From: Flavobacteriales bacterium
GTDB taxonomy: Bacteria; Bacteroidota; Bacteroidia; Flavobacteriales; Flavobacteriaceae
DNA: 64,000 nucleotides
Assembly (NCBI GenBank): GCA_027066365.1
Contig: JAMONV010000004.1
Coordinates: 88,319 to 152,318, forward strand
Direction: 5' to 3'
Positions 7,747 to 18,011 of this stretch are shown here, piece by piece (the first letter of the stretch is position 1; each line of letters opens with the position of its first letter). The notes beneath the pieces are model-generated. The model had not been told where the DNA came from. It did no database searches and saw only the letters and a list, made by a program, of their open reading frames with translations. A program made the translations under genes and the position numbers.

Positions 7747-10597
7747 TTATTGGTCTTTGTAATGATATTCGTATTCTTTGATGATGTTTCCGTTGCTGTC
7801 TTTGATGAATTTGAGGCGGTTGAAGGCGTCGTATTCGTAGTAGAAAATGTCTCCTTTTTCATCTACCGAAATGCTCAATCCTACCAAGGGTTTATGAACA
7901 TATAGTTCAATCGATAGTCCCTTATGGTTTGTTATGAGGATGTCGCGTAATTGTAAAAGTAAGTTTAACACCTCGTTGTTTGAAACGGTTTCCCAATTTA
8001 AACGGTTTATTTGATTTATAATTCCGGCGGGTAATTGTTCGTAGGAAATTCCTTTAATTTTTGCAACGGGCAAGCTTTGTTTATATCCCCATATATATAC
8101 CAAAGGAGTGCCGTTTCCCAATTTCATTTCAAGAGGATTGCCTTTAGCGTCGTACCGGGTAAATCTTGCTCTGACTTCCAAGGGATTATTTCCTTTGGAA
8201 AGTTCGATTCGTTCTGGAACTACAATTTGATTGAATGGTAAGTAAGGAGGAGAAATGTTTTGAAAAAAGTTTTTCTTTGTGGAAAGCAACCTATTGTCCA
8301 CAAATGTTTTGCTGACTATTGGGGTACTAATTTTATGTTGACGTAACATTACACAAATTGGGTCGTTTTCATTGCCCGGTGTCCTGCAATAATTAATGTT
8401 ATTAGGCGAATGAATATATTCCGTTTCGGTTATGCGGGTTGTGGGATCGTGTAGTATTTCTTTTTCGATTCTCGACGGCAAACCGGCCGAACCGTTATCA
8501 TAATAATAACGTTCTATGGTTTCGATATTACCATTTGAAAAATATTCAACTGTACGCTTTTCTTTAATATTAAACCAGTATGAACCTGTAGAATATATTC
8601 CTATTTCTTTATGAAATGATACAGGATCATTTGCGCAACTTCTCGCTCTGATTTTTTGTCTGTGTAAGTAATTATATGTAACATGTGATTTTAACGTATC
8701 TAAAAAATAAGAATATGATTTTTTTTGAAGTATATTTAAGTTAGAATCGAAAACCCGCTCTTGCAATAAGGTGCCGGCATTCCAATCGTTATTTGTAGAA
8801 GTTCTTGTTCCAAATTCAAACAATGGAAAAATATTACGCTTTATAAACCTTTTTTCCACGCCTCCTTGTTCAAAATGATCTCCTCCGTAACTTATGGTTA
8901 CATATTCGTAATTTTGTCTATCGATGGTATATTTGGTATCCGTTAGTCCTGAAAGATATACATCTGTGTAAGCCACGTCAACGGAACAAACAGTGCCGGG
9001 ACAAGTCAAATACTGCACACTTGTGTTTTCAAGTAGTAAAGGTATGGGCCTTACCAAATTAATGGATTGAGACCGGTTAATATTTGGCAAGTCGGTATAA
9101 TAGTATCGTTTTACACGTGGCGAGGTGTCGGAAGAATTTTTATAAGTATAAATACGCTTGATGCGTAGCGGTACCTTTTCATATTCAAATTCATCGATGC
9201 CGCCGGTGGGATAAATGATTTTCCGAAGCGCACCTTTCACCGCATAATTAAAATCACTGCTGCGATCAACAATCCTGTCGGGAAAAAAATTTTCCAACCC
9301 CGGAATTAAACCGTTGTTATCTAATTTCCCGTTGTAATATCCGTAAACATCAACGGCGTAAAATCCATGGGTTGGTATCGGGAATCCTTGCATGTCATAA
9401 TACTCGAAACGGTAGGCATTGTCGCCGAAATTAACTTCCGTTAGAAATCTGTTGTCATAATATGAAAACGTGATTTCTTTAACCAATGTCCCTTGAAAAT
9501 TATAAACTTTCATTAAGCTCAGTTTCCCGGCATTGTTATAAATAAATCTTATGCTATCACCGCGAGAGGACGTAATTCTTTTGACTCTTAGATAGAAATC
9601 TTGTTCTACTTCAATATTTTCTCTGGGTATAAACCGATTCCATATTACTCGCTTCAATTGGTATTCACAAACATCGGATGATGGATTTATTCCGACTTTT
9701 TCTTTTATTTCCGAACGTGAAAAGCCTTCAATACTATTATAAACTTGATGAAGCTGAGGATTTACAATGACAGTATCGTAATCAAAAATTAAAAAATTTC
9801 CTTTAGTGTCTCTAACTTCTCTCAAGTAAAATTCTCGAGGATATATGCGAAATCCTATAATTTTATAATTTCCAAAGCCAGTATAACCGGTACCTCCAAA
9901 TGTAAATTTTGTCCCGATTTCATCGAATAAAGTAATTTCTCCAATCGTATCATTCAAATTATTGTAATTAATTTTTAAAGTTCTATTTTGCTTCACTAAC
10001 CGTGCTTGAAAATTTTCATCCAGAAAAAAATTTCCCGTAAAGCCGAACGATTTACACCTGAATAGATCCACTTCGGAATCATTTCCTACCAGCGTTATAT
10101 TCCTCACGATTTCTTCGTAAGTTGCCGAATCGGAAATAGCGGAATGATACCAATTCGCATCATAATGTATGGCTTGACCCGGAGTTAATTCATCCGGCAT
10201 ATCATTTAACTCTCTTACAATCAGTCCTCCCGCTTCCAATTGCCAATTATACCCTGTTAGGCCGGAAGGCTGACCTACTTTTATTCCGTTTCCTTGGTAA
10301 GTCAAAGTAATAGGCAATGTTATTTCACCTATGCTTAACGTAAATAAATTTATACCCGGCATAATCAAACCCGAAGATTCATTGACGGGAACATCCGTAT
10401 GTTTTGTAAATTCAAATGCGATGGGGTTAGGAGGCGTATGATTGGGTAAAAAATCTTCAAATGATGAAATTCCGTTCCCTCCGCCACCCGGCGGAACATC
10501 CCTCGATGATGTATTCTGATTGGAACCGGTATTTTGAGCTTTTGATGAAAAAACAACGAATAAGCTAAAAGGCCAAAATACGTACTAACTTTATCAT
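7747..10597 (-). CDS. Secreted YD-repeat protein, frame broken inside the signal peptide
   Basis: The uninterrupted frame starts at an internal ATG (10368, 873 residues), but the same frame continues upstream through a proline-rich linker to ..FSSKAQN, a typical signal peptide end. A start ATG lies at 10597 (MIKLVRILAF...) one frame away. Removing one T from TTTT at 10567-10570 joins both parts into a protein of about 949 residues. The N-terminal region (INLFTLSIGEITLPITLTY, then GLTGYNWQLEAGG) matches the RHS-like proteins of Bacteroidota with a SpvB-like beginning. YD-type repeats follow, ending YEYDAFNRLKFIKDSNG. No RHS core or toxin tip is seen. It is probably the first gene of the RHS transcription unit. 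Confidence 0.75.
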
Positions 10598-10667
10598 TTT
10601 TTTTACAAAAATAACTATTTTTATGTATATTTTGACTTGAACAACACATTGAATTTTCAACAAAATT

Positions 10668-10855
10668 TTAATATTTTGTGTTTATATCCCTGCTTTTGTC
10701 AAAAAATTTAACGTCTGGGGAATTAATGAATTCCCTGTCTTCTTCCAATTTTAACAAATCAAAAAGCTAACCAATAGCTTAGCAACCGATTGTATTTCGG
10801 GCAAATTCTGCACTTTTTCCACCAAACCAACAAAAAGTGCTTTATCGACAGGCAT
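10668..10855 (-). pseudogene. Small frameshifted gene, unknown function
   Basis: An ATG at 10855 opens a 34-codon frame (MPVDKALFVGLVEKVQ...) that ends at a TAA inside AGCTTTTTGATTTGTTAA. With one more T in the T5 run (plus-strand A5 at 10761-10765) the frame continues naturally as FFDLLKLEEDREF..INSPDVKFFDKS to a stop at 10668, giving 62 residues with good amphipathic character. This is the same kind of homopolymer slip seen in the neighbouring RHS genes. No family is recognised. It could also be a chance reading; the fit of both halves is the only argument. Bases 10598-10667 and 10856-10907 hold nothing else I can name. Confidence 0.4.
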
Positions 10856-10907
10856 TTATAAAGAAAAATAAATAAAAAACCGCGGTTATTTTGTTAAAAT
10901 CGGAGCA

Positions 10908-11681
10908 TTACTCCCGCTTGTCTTCTTCCTTCGTATTTTCCTTTTGACTGCGTATTTTGGTGTATTCCAAAACGTATTCACTAAAATAACGCCATTTGGC
11001 CTTATCGGCGGGATATTTTTTGATGAACTCCTTACAATCTCCGAATAATTTGACATAATCTTTTTTGAAATCTTTCTTTCTAATGTAATAGATTTTATCT
11101 CCTTTTTTTACATAATAAGATTTTTCAAGGCCTCCCGCCACGGTCATCATCCCGAATTGAACGCTGGCGGTTTTATGGGCGTGCGGATCACCGTACACTT
11201 CCAAATAACGGTCAAATCCGGGATTTAGCAATTGAACCAAATAATATTTCGGGGACTTTTTGTTTTTTAACGATATCTTCAAACCGCGCAGCAATACCGC
11301 CCCATTTTTCAGCATACTGTATTGGGTATCTTTTCGTTGGATTTTATAATAATTGGTTACAAGATCCAAAGTTTTCATCGCTTTATCAAAACCATGCGGA
11401 TAAGCATACATTTCTTTTATTTTACTAGCGGGAAACTCCAATACCTTGCCGGATTTTTTTTCCTTTAAAAATACGGTTTGAATAATCAATCCTTTTCTTT
11501 TCAATTTCTTTAAAGTTCCTTCCACCTTCGTGCCGTCGTTTAATATTAATAATACCGGCTTTTTCCTCGAGAAGGTTACGTAATTGCTTTGAAACAAATC
11601 TTTTCCCGCTCCCGTCATTTTCTGAGCCGATGCACTGTAATACAGCAAAAATAAAATGGAAGTAATAAATAATTTTTTCAT
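10908..11681 (-). CDS. Secreted protein of unknown function
   Basis: 257 residues from the ATG at 11681, chosen over an upstream TTG at 11696 because MKKLFITSILFLLYYSASAQ is a complete Sec signal peptide and GGAAAAAA lies at the right distance. After the signal, residues about 30-75 resemble a small SH3/Lsm-like barrel (PVLLILNDGTKVEGTLKKL). The rest is lysine-rich, with no recognised domain, and the tail is highly charged (KENTKEEDKRE). Proteins with this barrel-like start are common secreted unknowns in Flavobacteriia. Probably monocistronic. Confidence 0.6.
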   Translation of the reverse strand: MKKLFITSILFLLYYSASAQKMTGAGKDLFQSNYVTFSRKKPVLLILNDGTKVEGTLKKLKRKGLIIQTVFLKEKKSGKVLEFPASKIKEMYAYPHGFDKAMKTLDLVTNYYKIQRKDTQYSMLKNGAVLLRGLKISLKNKKSPKYYLVQLLNPGFDRYLEVYGDPHAHKTASVQFGMMTVAGGLEKSYYVKKGDKIYYIRKKDFKKDYVKLFGDCKEFIKKYPADKAKWRYFSEYVLEYTKIRSQKENTKEEDKRE

Positions 11682-12114
11682 ATAATTTTTTTCCAAAAAT
11701 AAAAAAAATTTATTTTAGTCACACTTTAAAACTTTACTTTAATCCCGGTTTAATATTTTCGCTAAAGAATTTTTTCGCAATATCTATTACCAACCCCAAA
11801 TAACAGGGGGCAAAAAACACTTTTTTTTGAGTTCTTTTTTAATTTTTTTTGAATTAGTTTAAAATTGGTGGCTTGCACGGTGATTTTGGCAATAAATTTT
11901 TTTCCCGGCTTGTTTGTCGTGTATTTTCCCCGAATATGCAAAAATTTTCTCCGTCCTTTCTTTTCCGGGCAAGCTTGCAAAAAATCAACGTTTTACTTCG
12001 TATTTTCAGTAGAAGAAAGAGTTTTTAATGAAGTCCTCATCATCTATAATGAACATAAAAAAAAAGAGCTGTCCGTAAACCTTCAGACAGCTCTTTTTTG
12101 GGAATAGGCGCATT
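11682..12114. other. Intergenic region, mostly featureless
   Basis: AT-rich spacer of about 430 bp between a secreted unknown (start 11681) and the 3' end of the M16 protease gene. Apart from the hairpin at 12061-12098 nothing was recognised. A 72-codon minus-strand frame at 11762-11980 looks spurious (lysine-rich, no signal, no family). Confidence 0.5.
12061..12098 (-). terminator. Rho-independent terminator of the M16 protease gene
   Basis: Perfect inverted repeat AAGAGCTGTC / GACAGCTCTT with a 12-base loop, 17 bp beyond the stop of the protease gene. On the minus strand the stem is followed by a run of T; the T run on the plus side means it may work in both directions. Confidence 0.85.
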
Positions 12115-15012
12115 TTATTTCTTCTCTTTATATCCTTCAGGAAACTGGATGGCCAATACGCGGTTTTTCGGCTTGGCTAAATATTTTTTTGCAACTTCCT
12201 GAATATCTGATGTTTTCATTCTTTTTACTTCGGTTTCATATTCAAATATACGGCCGGGATCCAGGTTCAAATAATCCGTATCGGACAAATAATCCGTCCA
12301 AAAGCTATTGGTTTGTTTGTCTTCTTCAAACTTCACCAGCCAGCTTTTTTTGATTTTATCCAAATCTTCTTGCGTAGGGCCGTTATCGATAATTTTTTGC
12401 AGTTCTTCCATGGAATGAGCGGCCAATGTACGCGCATTATCCGGTCCGCAGGGAAAGGTAATACTGAAACCGAAAGTTTCGTGTGGTAATTTATTCATTC
12501 TTCCGCTTGCACGAATTCCGTAAACGCCGCTCTCCGCCTCACGAATGCGTTCAATCAATTTATTGGTCATGATTTCACCTAAGGCTTTCAAATACATCTT
12601 TTCGCGCGGTGAATATTTCGTGGAGCCGTAGTAGTTGATAATCACCATACTTTTGGGATCTTTTCCGGCATGGAAAATAAATTCATTGATACCTTTACGT
12701 TTATAATCCGGATAAGTTTTAAACTTGGACGGCAATTTTGAGGAAGGCAACGAAGCGATATACGTTTTGATATAATTTTCCAATTGAGCTTCGTCGAAGT
12801 TTCCTACGATATAATAAAAGAATCCTCCGGCACCGTCAAACAGCTCGCGGAATTTGTCATATGCCAGTGAATAATCCTGAATGTCGGCGATTTCTTTGGT
12901 GGGCAATGGAGGAATATAACGCGGATCTTTTCCGTTTAAATATTCATTGTAGGCCATGATAAATTTCATTTGCGGCGAATTGGCAAAATTCATCATGAAA
13001 AGAACATTGCGATTAAACCAACTTCCGAAGGCTTTTTCGTCTTTATTCGGTTTTGTAAAATACAGATATTGCAATTGCATCCAAGTTTCCAAATCCTTCG
13101 GGCGTGTTTCTCCTTGAAATCCTTGGCTCGTATTATCGACAAAGAAATGAATATCGGCTTTTTTTCCGGTCAAAACTTTCTTCAATTCGCTATTGCTCAA
13201 TCCGTTAACTCCGGTTTCGGGCACGCCTCGAATGGCCAAAACCGTTTTCTTCAATTCTTCATTCGAAAAAACGGAATTGCCACCGAATTTAAAAGCCAAA
13301 ATCCGCACTTCGTCTTCTTTGAAATCGGTTTTTTTTGCGGTGACTATGGCGCCGTTATCCAAATAATAGGTTTTGGTTCCCAAAGCTTCGTTTGTTTCGG
13401 TGCGAATGATTTTTCCCGGCTGTGGTTTTGCCTTCATTAAGGCCAAAGCGGCTTTTTCTTCTTTTTGTTGCGCTACTTTCTCGGCATCAATACGGTCGAT
13501 TATTTGTTTGACTTCCGTTTCTTTTACGGGCGGGTTGTCCGCTTCGCCTTTGCCCGTGATAATCACCACCCGATTGTCGTCATGGATAAATTCTTTGGAT
13601 AGCGCATTGACATCGCTTAGTTTGATTTGAGGCAGGAAATATTTATACATATCATATTCCCATTGCACGGAAGGAATGGGTTCGCCTTTGGTAAAATGAT
13701 TGATATATTGCCAGACTAAATTTCTCGATTCGGTGGTATTACGGTTATTGTATGCTTCCTCAACATTGGCAAGCATTTGTTTTTTGGCGCGCTCCAATTC
13801 CTGTTGTGTAAAGCCGAATTCCTTAATTTTCTTATGTTCACGCAAAATGGTTTCCAGAGCTTGTGTTAATTGATCCGTATTCTGTGTCAGGGCTGTAGTG
13901 GAAAAGACTTCTTTCGTTACTCCGATAAACAAACCGTGATCCACAAATGCAAAGGAAAACGGTGGGTTGTCGCTTTCTTTAATTTCGTCCAATCGGTTTT
14001 GCAACATGGTGGAAAACAAGCGTGTTTTGAGATAATTCACGTAATCCTCCACCGTTTCGTCTTTCTTATAATCGTCCCTGTCCTTATAAATCACCTGAAC
14101 TGTATTTATGTTAGCTTCGGGATCGGCGGCGGTGGCGATTAAAGTTTCCTTATGATTGGGCACAGGGTAATATGGGCGCTTGCGCGGATTTTCCGCAGCG
14201 GGAATATCGGAGAACATTTTTTTGATTTTTCGCTCCACTTCGTCCGGATCGATATCGCCCACAACGAAAATCGCTTCCAAATCGGGGCGATACCAATCTT
14301 TATGAAAGCGTTTCAGAGCGGAATAGGGGAAAGTTTCCAAAATTTCTTTTTTTCCGATAGGCAATCGTTTGGCATATTTCGAATCTTTTAAAGCCACGGG
14401 GAGCCATTTTTGCATCATTCGCTTCGAAGCTCCCAATCGCATACGCAATTCTTCCAACACCACGCCGCGTTCTTTGTCGATTTCTTCGGGGGTGAGATTG
14501 GCAAAATAGGCCCAGTCGTGAATCACCAAAAGACCTTTATCCAAATTTTCCGGTTTGTCCAAGGGAATAGGCAGCATATAAACGGTTCGGTCGAATGAAG
14601 TGAATGCGTTTAAATCGGCACCGAACCGGACACCCATTTTTTGAAGAAAATCCACCAATTCGTTCTTGGGAAAATGCTTCAATCCGTTGAAATTCATATG
14701 TTCCATAAAATGTGCCAAACCTTGCTGATCGTCATCTTCCAAAATCGATCCCACTTTCAATGCCAAACGTAATTCCACTTTGTTTGCGGGCTTTTTATTT
14801 TTCCTAATGTAATAGGTCATGCCGTTTGGTAATTTCCCGATTTTCACTTGATCGTCTACGGGAATATAATCCTTCCCTGGACGCTGAACCGGAGACTTCG
14901 TTTCCTGAACGGTTTCTGTCGTTTCTACAACGGTTTTCCGTTTCGATTTACATTGGGTCATAAACATTGCAATTGATAGCATTAAAAAAGAATAAGCGAA
15001 TAATTTTTTCAT
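12115..15012 (-). CDS. M16 family zinc metalloprotease (pitrilysin-like), two-domain
   Basis: 965 residues. N-terminal export signal with Cys21 (MFMTQCKSK), likely a lipoprotein although the lipobox is not ideal. The inverted zinc motif HxxEH is H101-FM-E104-H105, with the distal zinc ligand E181 in ERGVVLEE, 76 residues further, as in pitrilysins. Residues about 50-480 form the active half and 560-960 the inactive M16C half, so the whole clamshell is on one chain. It probably degrades peptides in the periplasm or at the outer membrane. A strong terminator follows and a 65-bp gap separates it from the permease gene upstream. Confidence 0.92.
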   Translation of the reverse strand: MKKLFAYSFLMLSIAMFMTQCKSKRKTVVETTETVQETKSPVQRPGKDYIPVDDQVKIGKLPNGMTYYIRKNKKPANKVELRLALKVGSILEDDDQQGLAHFMEHMNFNGLKHFPKNELVDFLQKMGVRFGADLNAFTSFDRTVYMLPIPLDKPENLDKGLLVIHDWAYFANLTPEEIDKERGVVLEELRMRLGASKRMMQKWLPVALKDSKYAKRLPIGKKEILETFPYSALKRFHKDWYRPDLEAIFVVGDIDPDEVERKIKKMFSDIPAAENPRKRPYYPVPNHKETLIATAADPEANINTVQVIYKDRDDYKKDETVEDYVNYLKTRLFSTMLQNRLDEIKESDNPPFSFAFVDHGLFIGVTKEVFSTTALTQNTDQLTQALETILREHKKIKEFGFTQQELERAKKQMLANVEEAYNNRNTTESRNLVWQYINHFTKGEPIPSVQWEYDMYKYFLPQIKLSDVNALSKEFIHDDNRVVIITGKGEADNPPVKETEVKQIIDRIDAEKVAQQKEEKAALALMKAKPQPGKIIRTETNEALGTKTYYLDNGAIVTAKKTDFKEDEVRILAFKFGGNSVFSNEELKKTVLAIRGVPETGVNGLSNSELKKVLTGKKADIHFFVDNTSQGFQGETRPKDLETWMQLQYLYFTKPNKDEKAFGSWFNRNVLFMMNFANSPQMKFIMAYNEYLNGKDPRYIPPLPTKEIADIQDYSLAYDKFRELFDGAGGFFYYIVGNFDEAQLENYIKTYIASLPSSKLPSKFKTYPDYKRKGINEFIFHAGKDPKSMVIINYYGSTKYSPREKMYLKALGEIMTNKLIERIREAESGVYGIRASGRMNKLPHETFGFSITFPCGPDNARTLAAHSMEELQKIIDNGPTQEDLDKIKKSWLVKFEEDKQTNSFWTDYLSDTDYLNLDPGRIFEYETEVKRMKTSDIQEVAKKYLAKPKNRVLAIQFPEGYKEKK

Positions 15013-15076
15013 ATATCGAATTTTTAAAAATTTTCACTGTGAAATATAACGATTTTTTGCAAAACATATTTCCCGG

Positions 15077-16309
15077 TTAATCCCATTTAATTGCTCTCAC
15101 GGGACTGATACGGGTAATTATCGCCACAGGCAACAACATTAAGATCAAAACGGATACCAAAACCAACAAATTCAATTCCAACCAATGCGTCCATGTTAAA
15201 AAAAGCGGGGCGATTTTTACGTAATAAATTTCGGGGTTTAATCGAATAAATCCGAAGCGATTTTGTAAATAAACGATAGCCAAGCCCAAAATATTCCCGA
15301 AAAACAGCCCGGAAACAATCAAATAGGCTGCTTTTAAGAGGAAAATCTTGCGCAGCGAATTGTCTTGGGCGCCCAAGGTTTTCATAATACCTATGAATCG
15401 TGTTCGTTCCATAATCATTACCAGCACCACCGTAGCCATGTTTAATGCCGAGACAAAAATTAAAATGACAATAATAATTATGATATTAAAATCAAACATA
15501 TCCAACCAATCGAATAAATAAGGATTGAGATCCTTCAAACTCATGGCGATTAATTCGGGATCCAACGCTTCGTTTAAGCGGTCGACCGTATTTTGCACTT
15601 GATTGAAATCCGGGGTCATTATTTCAAAACCACCGGTCAATGTATCGTTCCAGCCGTAAAGTTTTCGAACCCGGCGCAAATCGCCGATAACATAATTCCT
15701 GTCGTAATCTTCAAATCCCGTCTCATAAATTCCCGCCACAAAAAAGCGCCTCACCAGCGGATGCGAAGCATTTCGGCGAATAAAATAAGCCAAAACCTTA
15801 TCACCGGTTTTCAGCTTCAGCCGGTTAGCCAGCCATTGAGAAATCAGGATGCTGTCCGCTGATTTGCCTCGCCCGAAAGCGGGGATTTTCCCGGTTTTCA
15901 AATAAGGTTTAAACAATCTCCAGTCATAAGCCGAATCAACTCCTTTTAAAATAATACCTTCAAAATCATCACCCTTTTTCAACAAACCTCCTATGGTGGC
16001 GAAAGGAGCAATATGCCGAACCCCTTCCACATACCAGTTTTTATATCCGTTACCGGGAATGCGAACCGGTTCCAAGGTTAATTGCGAATGATTGTTATTG
16101 TATGGCAAAATCAATGCGTGCCCCGAAAATGCCGCTACCTTTTCCTTAATTTTACGTTGCAAACCTTTCCCCGCCGCCACCGATAGCAACATCACCAAAA
16201 TACTCAACGCGATGGAACCTATGGCAATTTTTACAATCGGGCCGGAAAGCTTATCTTTGTTTCCGTGAGCTTTAATCAATCGTTTGGCAATGAAAAATTC
16301 GTATTGCAA
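15077..16309 (-). CDS. FtsX/LolE-type ABC transporter permease
   Basis: Start taken at the TTG at 16309 (product starting MQYEFFIAKRLIK), because family members begin with this FIAxRL block; the frame extends further upstream to 16456 but only through sequence belonging to the divergent gene. About 410 residues: one membrane helix near the start (IVKIAIGSIALSILVMLLS), a periplasmic MacB-like domain of about 200 residues, then three helices in the C-terminal third (FNIIIIIVILIFVSALNMAT and two more). This is the layout of lipoprotein-releasing permeases (LolC/E). No ATPase gene is adjacent. The 5' end overlaps the 5' end of the divergent NamZ-type gene. Confidence 0.85.
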   Translation of the reverse strand: MQYEFFIAKRLIKAHGNKDKLSGPIVKIAIGSIALSILVMLLSVAAGKGLQRKIKEKVAAFSGHALILPYNNNHSQLTLEPVRIPGNGYKNWYVEGVRHIAPFATIGGLLKKGDDFEGIILKGVDSAYDWRLFKPYLKTGKIPAFGRGKSADSILISQWLANRLKLKTGDKVLAYFIRRNASHPLVRRFFVAGIYETGFEDYDRNYVIGDLRRVRKLYGWNDTLTGGFEIMTPDFNQVQNTVDRLNEALDPELIAMSLKDLNPYLFDWLDMFDFNIIIIIVILIFVSALNMATVVLVMIMERTRFIGIMKTLGAQDNSLRKIFLLKAAYLIVSGLFFGNILGLAIVYLQNRFGFIRLNPEIYYVKIAPLFLTWTHWLELNLLVLVSVLILMLLPVAIITRISPVRAIKWD

Positions 16310-17525
16310 GGTGTCCGTTTTTCCGTTTCTCAAAATTACGATTTTCTTGTGGATTGTTTCCTTCATTTTCCATGCATGCAGTAGTACGAAAAAACAATCG
16401 GCGAAATCTGGCCGGCCATTCATCGAAGCACGGGATACGGTGATCCTTCCGGGCATTTTTCAAACCGAAAAATATTTCCCGCTTTTGCGGAATAAGTCCG
16501 TCGCCATTGTTGCCAATCAAACTTCGCGCAACGATACGGTTCACTTGGTGGATTTATTGCTGAAAAACGGCTTTGAGGTGGTGAAAGTTTTTGCCCCCGA
16601 ACACGGTTTTCGCGGACGCCACGATGCCGGCGAAAAAGTGGAAAACGTGCGCGATCCGAAAACCGGCCTGCCGATAATTTCCCTCTACGGCAAACACAAG
16701 AAACCCACCCCTGCTGACCTAAAAGACGTGGAAGTTATTCTGTTTGACATTCAAGACGTTGGCGTGCGGTTCTATACTTATCTTTCCACCTTGCATTACG
16801 TTATGGAAGCCGCCGCCGAAAACCATATTCCCGTTATCGTCCTTGATCGCCCCAATCCTCACATCGCCGAAGTGGACGGTCCTGTAATGAAACCCGAGTA
16901 TTATTCGTTTGTGGGCATGCACCCCGTTCCTATCCTCTATGGGATGACCATCGGCGAATATGCCCGCATGATCAACGGCGAAGGCTGGCTCAAAAACCGA
17001 ATCCGGGCGGATTTGACCGTTATTCCCGTTAAAAACTATACACGCCGAAGCACCTACGTTTTGCCCGTTAAACCATCGCCCAATTTACCCAACCGTCAAG
17101 CGGTTATGTTGTATCCGTCGCTTTGCTTGTTCGAACCCACGGATATCAGTATAGGCCGCGGCACCGATTGGCCTTTTCAACTTTACGGTTCGCCCGAACT
17201 CTGTCCGTCGGATTTCAGTTTTACGCCCCGGCCCGATGCCGGCGCCAAATATCCCAAACATCAAGGTGAAAAATGTTGCGGGAACGACCTGAGAAATATC
17301 CAACCGCCACACGGAATTTATTTGGGTTGGATTATAGAAGCCTATGCCAAATATAAAAACAAAGAAAAATTTTTCCGCAAAGGATTTGAACGTATCGCCG
17401 GAACAGTCGAACTACGCAAACAAATTCAAGCCGGATTATCCGCCGGCGAAATCAAAAAAACCTGGCAAAAAGACTTGCAACAATTCATGAAAATCAGGGA
17501 AAAATATTTGATTTACGAAGAATAA
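16290..17525 (+). CDS. DUF1343 / NamZ-type exo-beta-N-acetylmuramidase, lipoprotein
   Basis: 411 residues from the ATG at 16290 (a TTG at 16284 is also possible). The N-terminus ends in a lipobox (SFIFHACSS), so it is probably lipid-anchored. The mature part carries the DUF1343 signature blocks: VAIVANQTS, APEHGFRG, LYGKHKKPT, LFDIQDVGVRFYTY, VLDRPNPH, GRGTDWPF. Tannerella NamZ, the founding member (family GH171), releases MurNAc from the non-reducing end of peptidoglycan fragments, so a wall-recycling role in the periplasm is likely. It is 12 bp upstream of aroQ on the same strand. Its first codons overlap the divergent permease gene by about 20 bp. Confidence 0.88.
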   Translation: MKNSYCKVSVFPFLKITIFLWIVSFIFHACSSTKKQSAKSGRPFIEARDTVILPGIFQTEKYFPLLRNKSVAIVANQTSRNDTVHLVDLLLKNGFEVVKVFAPEHGFRGRHDAGEKVENVRDPKTGLPIISLYGKHKKPTPADLKDVEVILFDIQDVGVRFYTYLSTLHYVMEAAAENHIPVIVLDRPNPHIAEVDGPVMKPEYYSFVGMHPVPILYGMTIGEYARMINGEGWLKNRIRADLTVIPVKNYTRRSTYVLPVKPSPNLPNRQAVMLYPSLCLFEPTDISIGRGTDWPFQLYGSPELCPSDFSFTPRPDAGAKYPKHQGEKCCGNDLRNIQPPHGIYLGWIIEAYAKYKNKEKFFRKGFERIAGTVELRKQIQAGLSAGEIKKTWQKDLQQFMKIREKYLIYEE

Positions 17526-17537
17526 AAAAATCTTCCC

Positions 17538-17972
17538 ATGCAAAAAAAAATCCTTATCATCAACGGTCCCAACCTTAATTGGCTCGGCAAAAGAAATCCC
17601 GGAATCTACGGCAGCGAAACCTTTGACCGGATCCTTGAATGTTTACGGCAAACCTTTCGTGACATTCGCATCGATTATTTTCAATCGAATCACGAAGGCG
17701 ATCTCATAGACCGTCTGCAAGAAGCGGAATTCCAAAATTATACAGGCATTGTTTTTAATCCGGCGGCCTACACACACACTTCCATTGCCTTGCGCGACAC
17801 GGTGGAAGCCATGGATACACCCGTTGCCGAAGTACATATTTCGAACATATATAAGCGGGAAAAATTCCGTCGGATTTCTTACCTCGCAGACGTTGCGGTT
17901 TTTTCCGTTATCGGACAAGGAACAGGCGGCTACAAAATAGCCATTGAAAAATTACTTCAAAGCCAATATTAA
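17538..17972 (+). CDS. aroQ: Type II 3-dehydroquinate dehydratase
   Basis: 144 residues, the usual family length. It dehydrates 3-dehydroquinate to 3-dehydroshikimate in the shikimate pathway, as a cytoplasmic dodecamer. Visible signatures: LIINGPNLNWLGKR at the start, catalytic Tyr24 in GIYGS, Asn74 and the NPAAYTHTS block, and catalytic His100 in EVHISN. It follows the muramidase gene by 12 bp, so the two may share a transcript, though their functions are unrelated. Confidence 0.95.
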   Translation: MQKKILIINGPNLNWLGKRNPGIYGSETFDRILECLRQTFRDIRIDYFQSNHEGDLIDRLQEAEFQNYTGIVFNPAAYTHTSIALRDTVEAMDTPVAEVHISNIYKREKFRRISYLADVAVFSVIGQGTGGYKIAIEKLLQSQY

Positions 17973-18011
17973 TTCTCCTCCTATTGCTTACTCATGCCTT
18001 CGCCCGGTTGA

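Noticed and set aside
10365..10649. 94-codon minus-strand frame at the start of the YD-repeat gene
   Set aside because: It is the wrong frame over the signal peptide and linker of that gene; the correct frame reads FSSKAQN and a proline-rich linker.
11762..11980. 72-codon minus-strand frame in the intergenic region
   Set aside because: Basic, no start context or family, and lies in AT-rich spacer.
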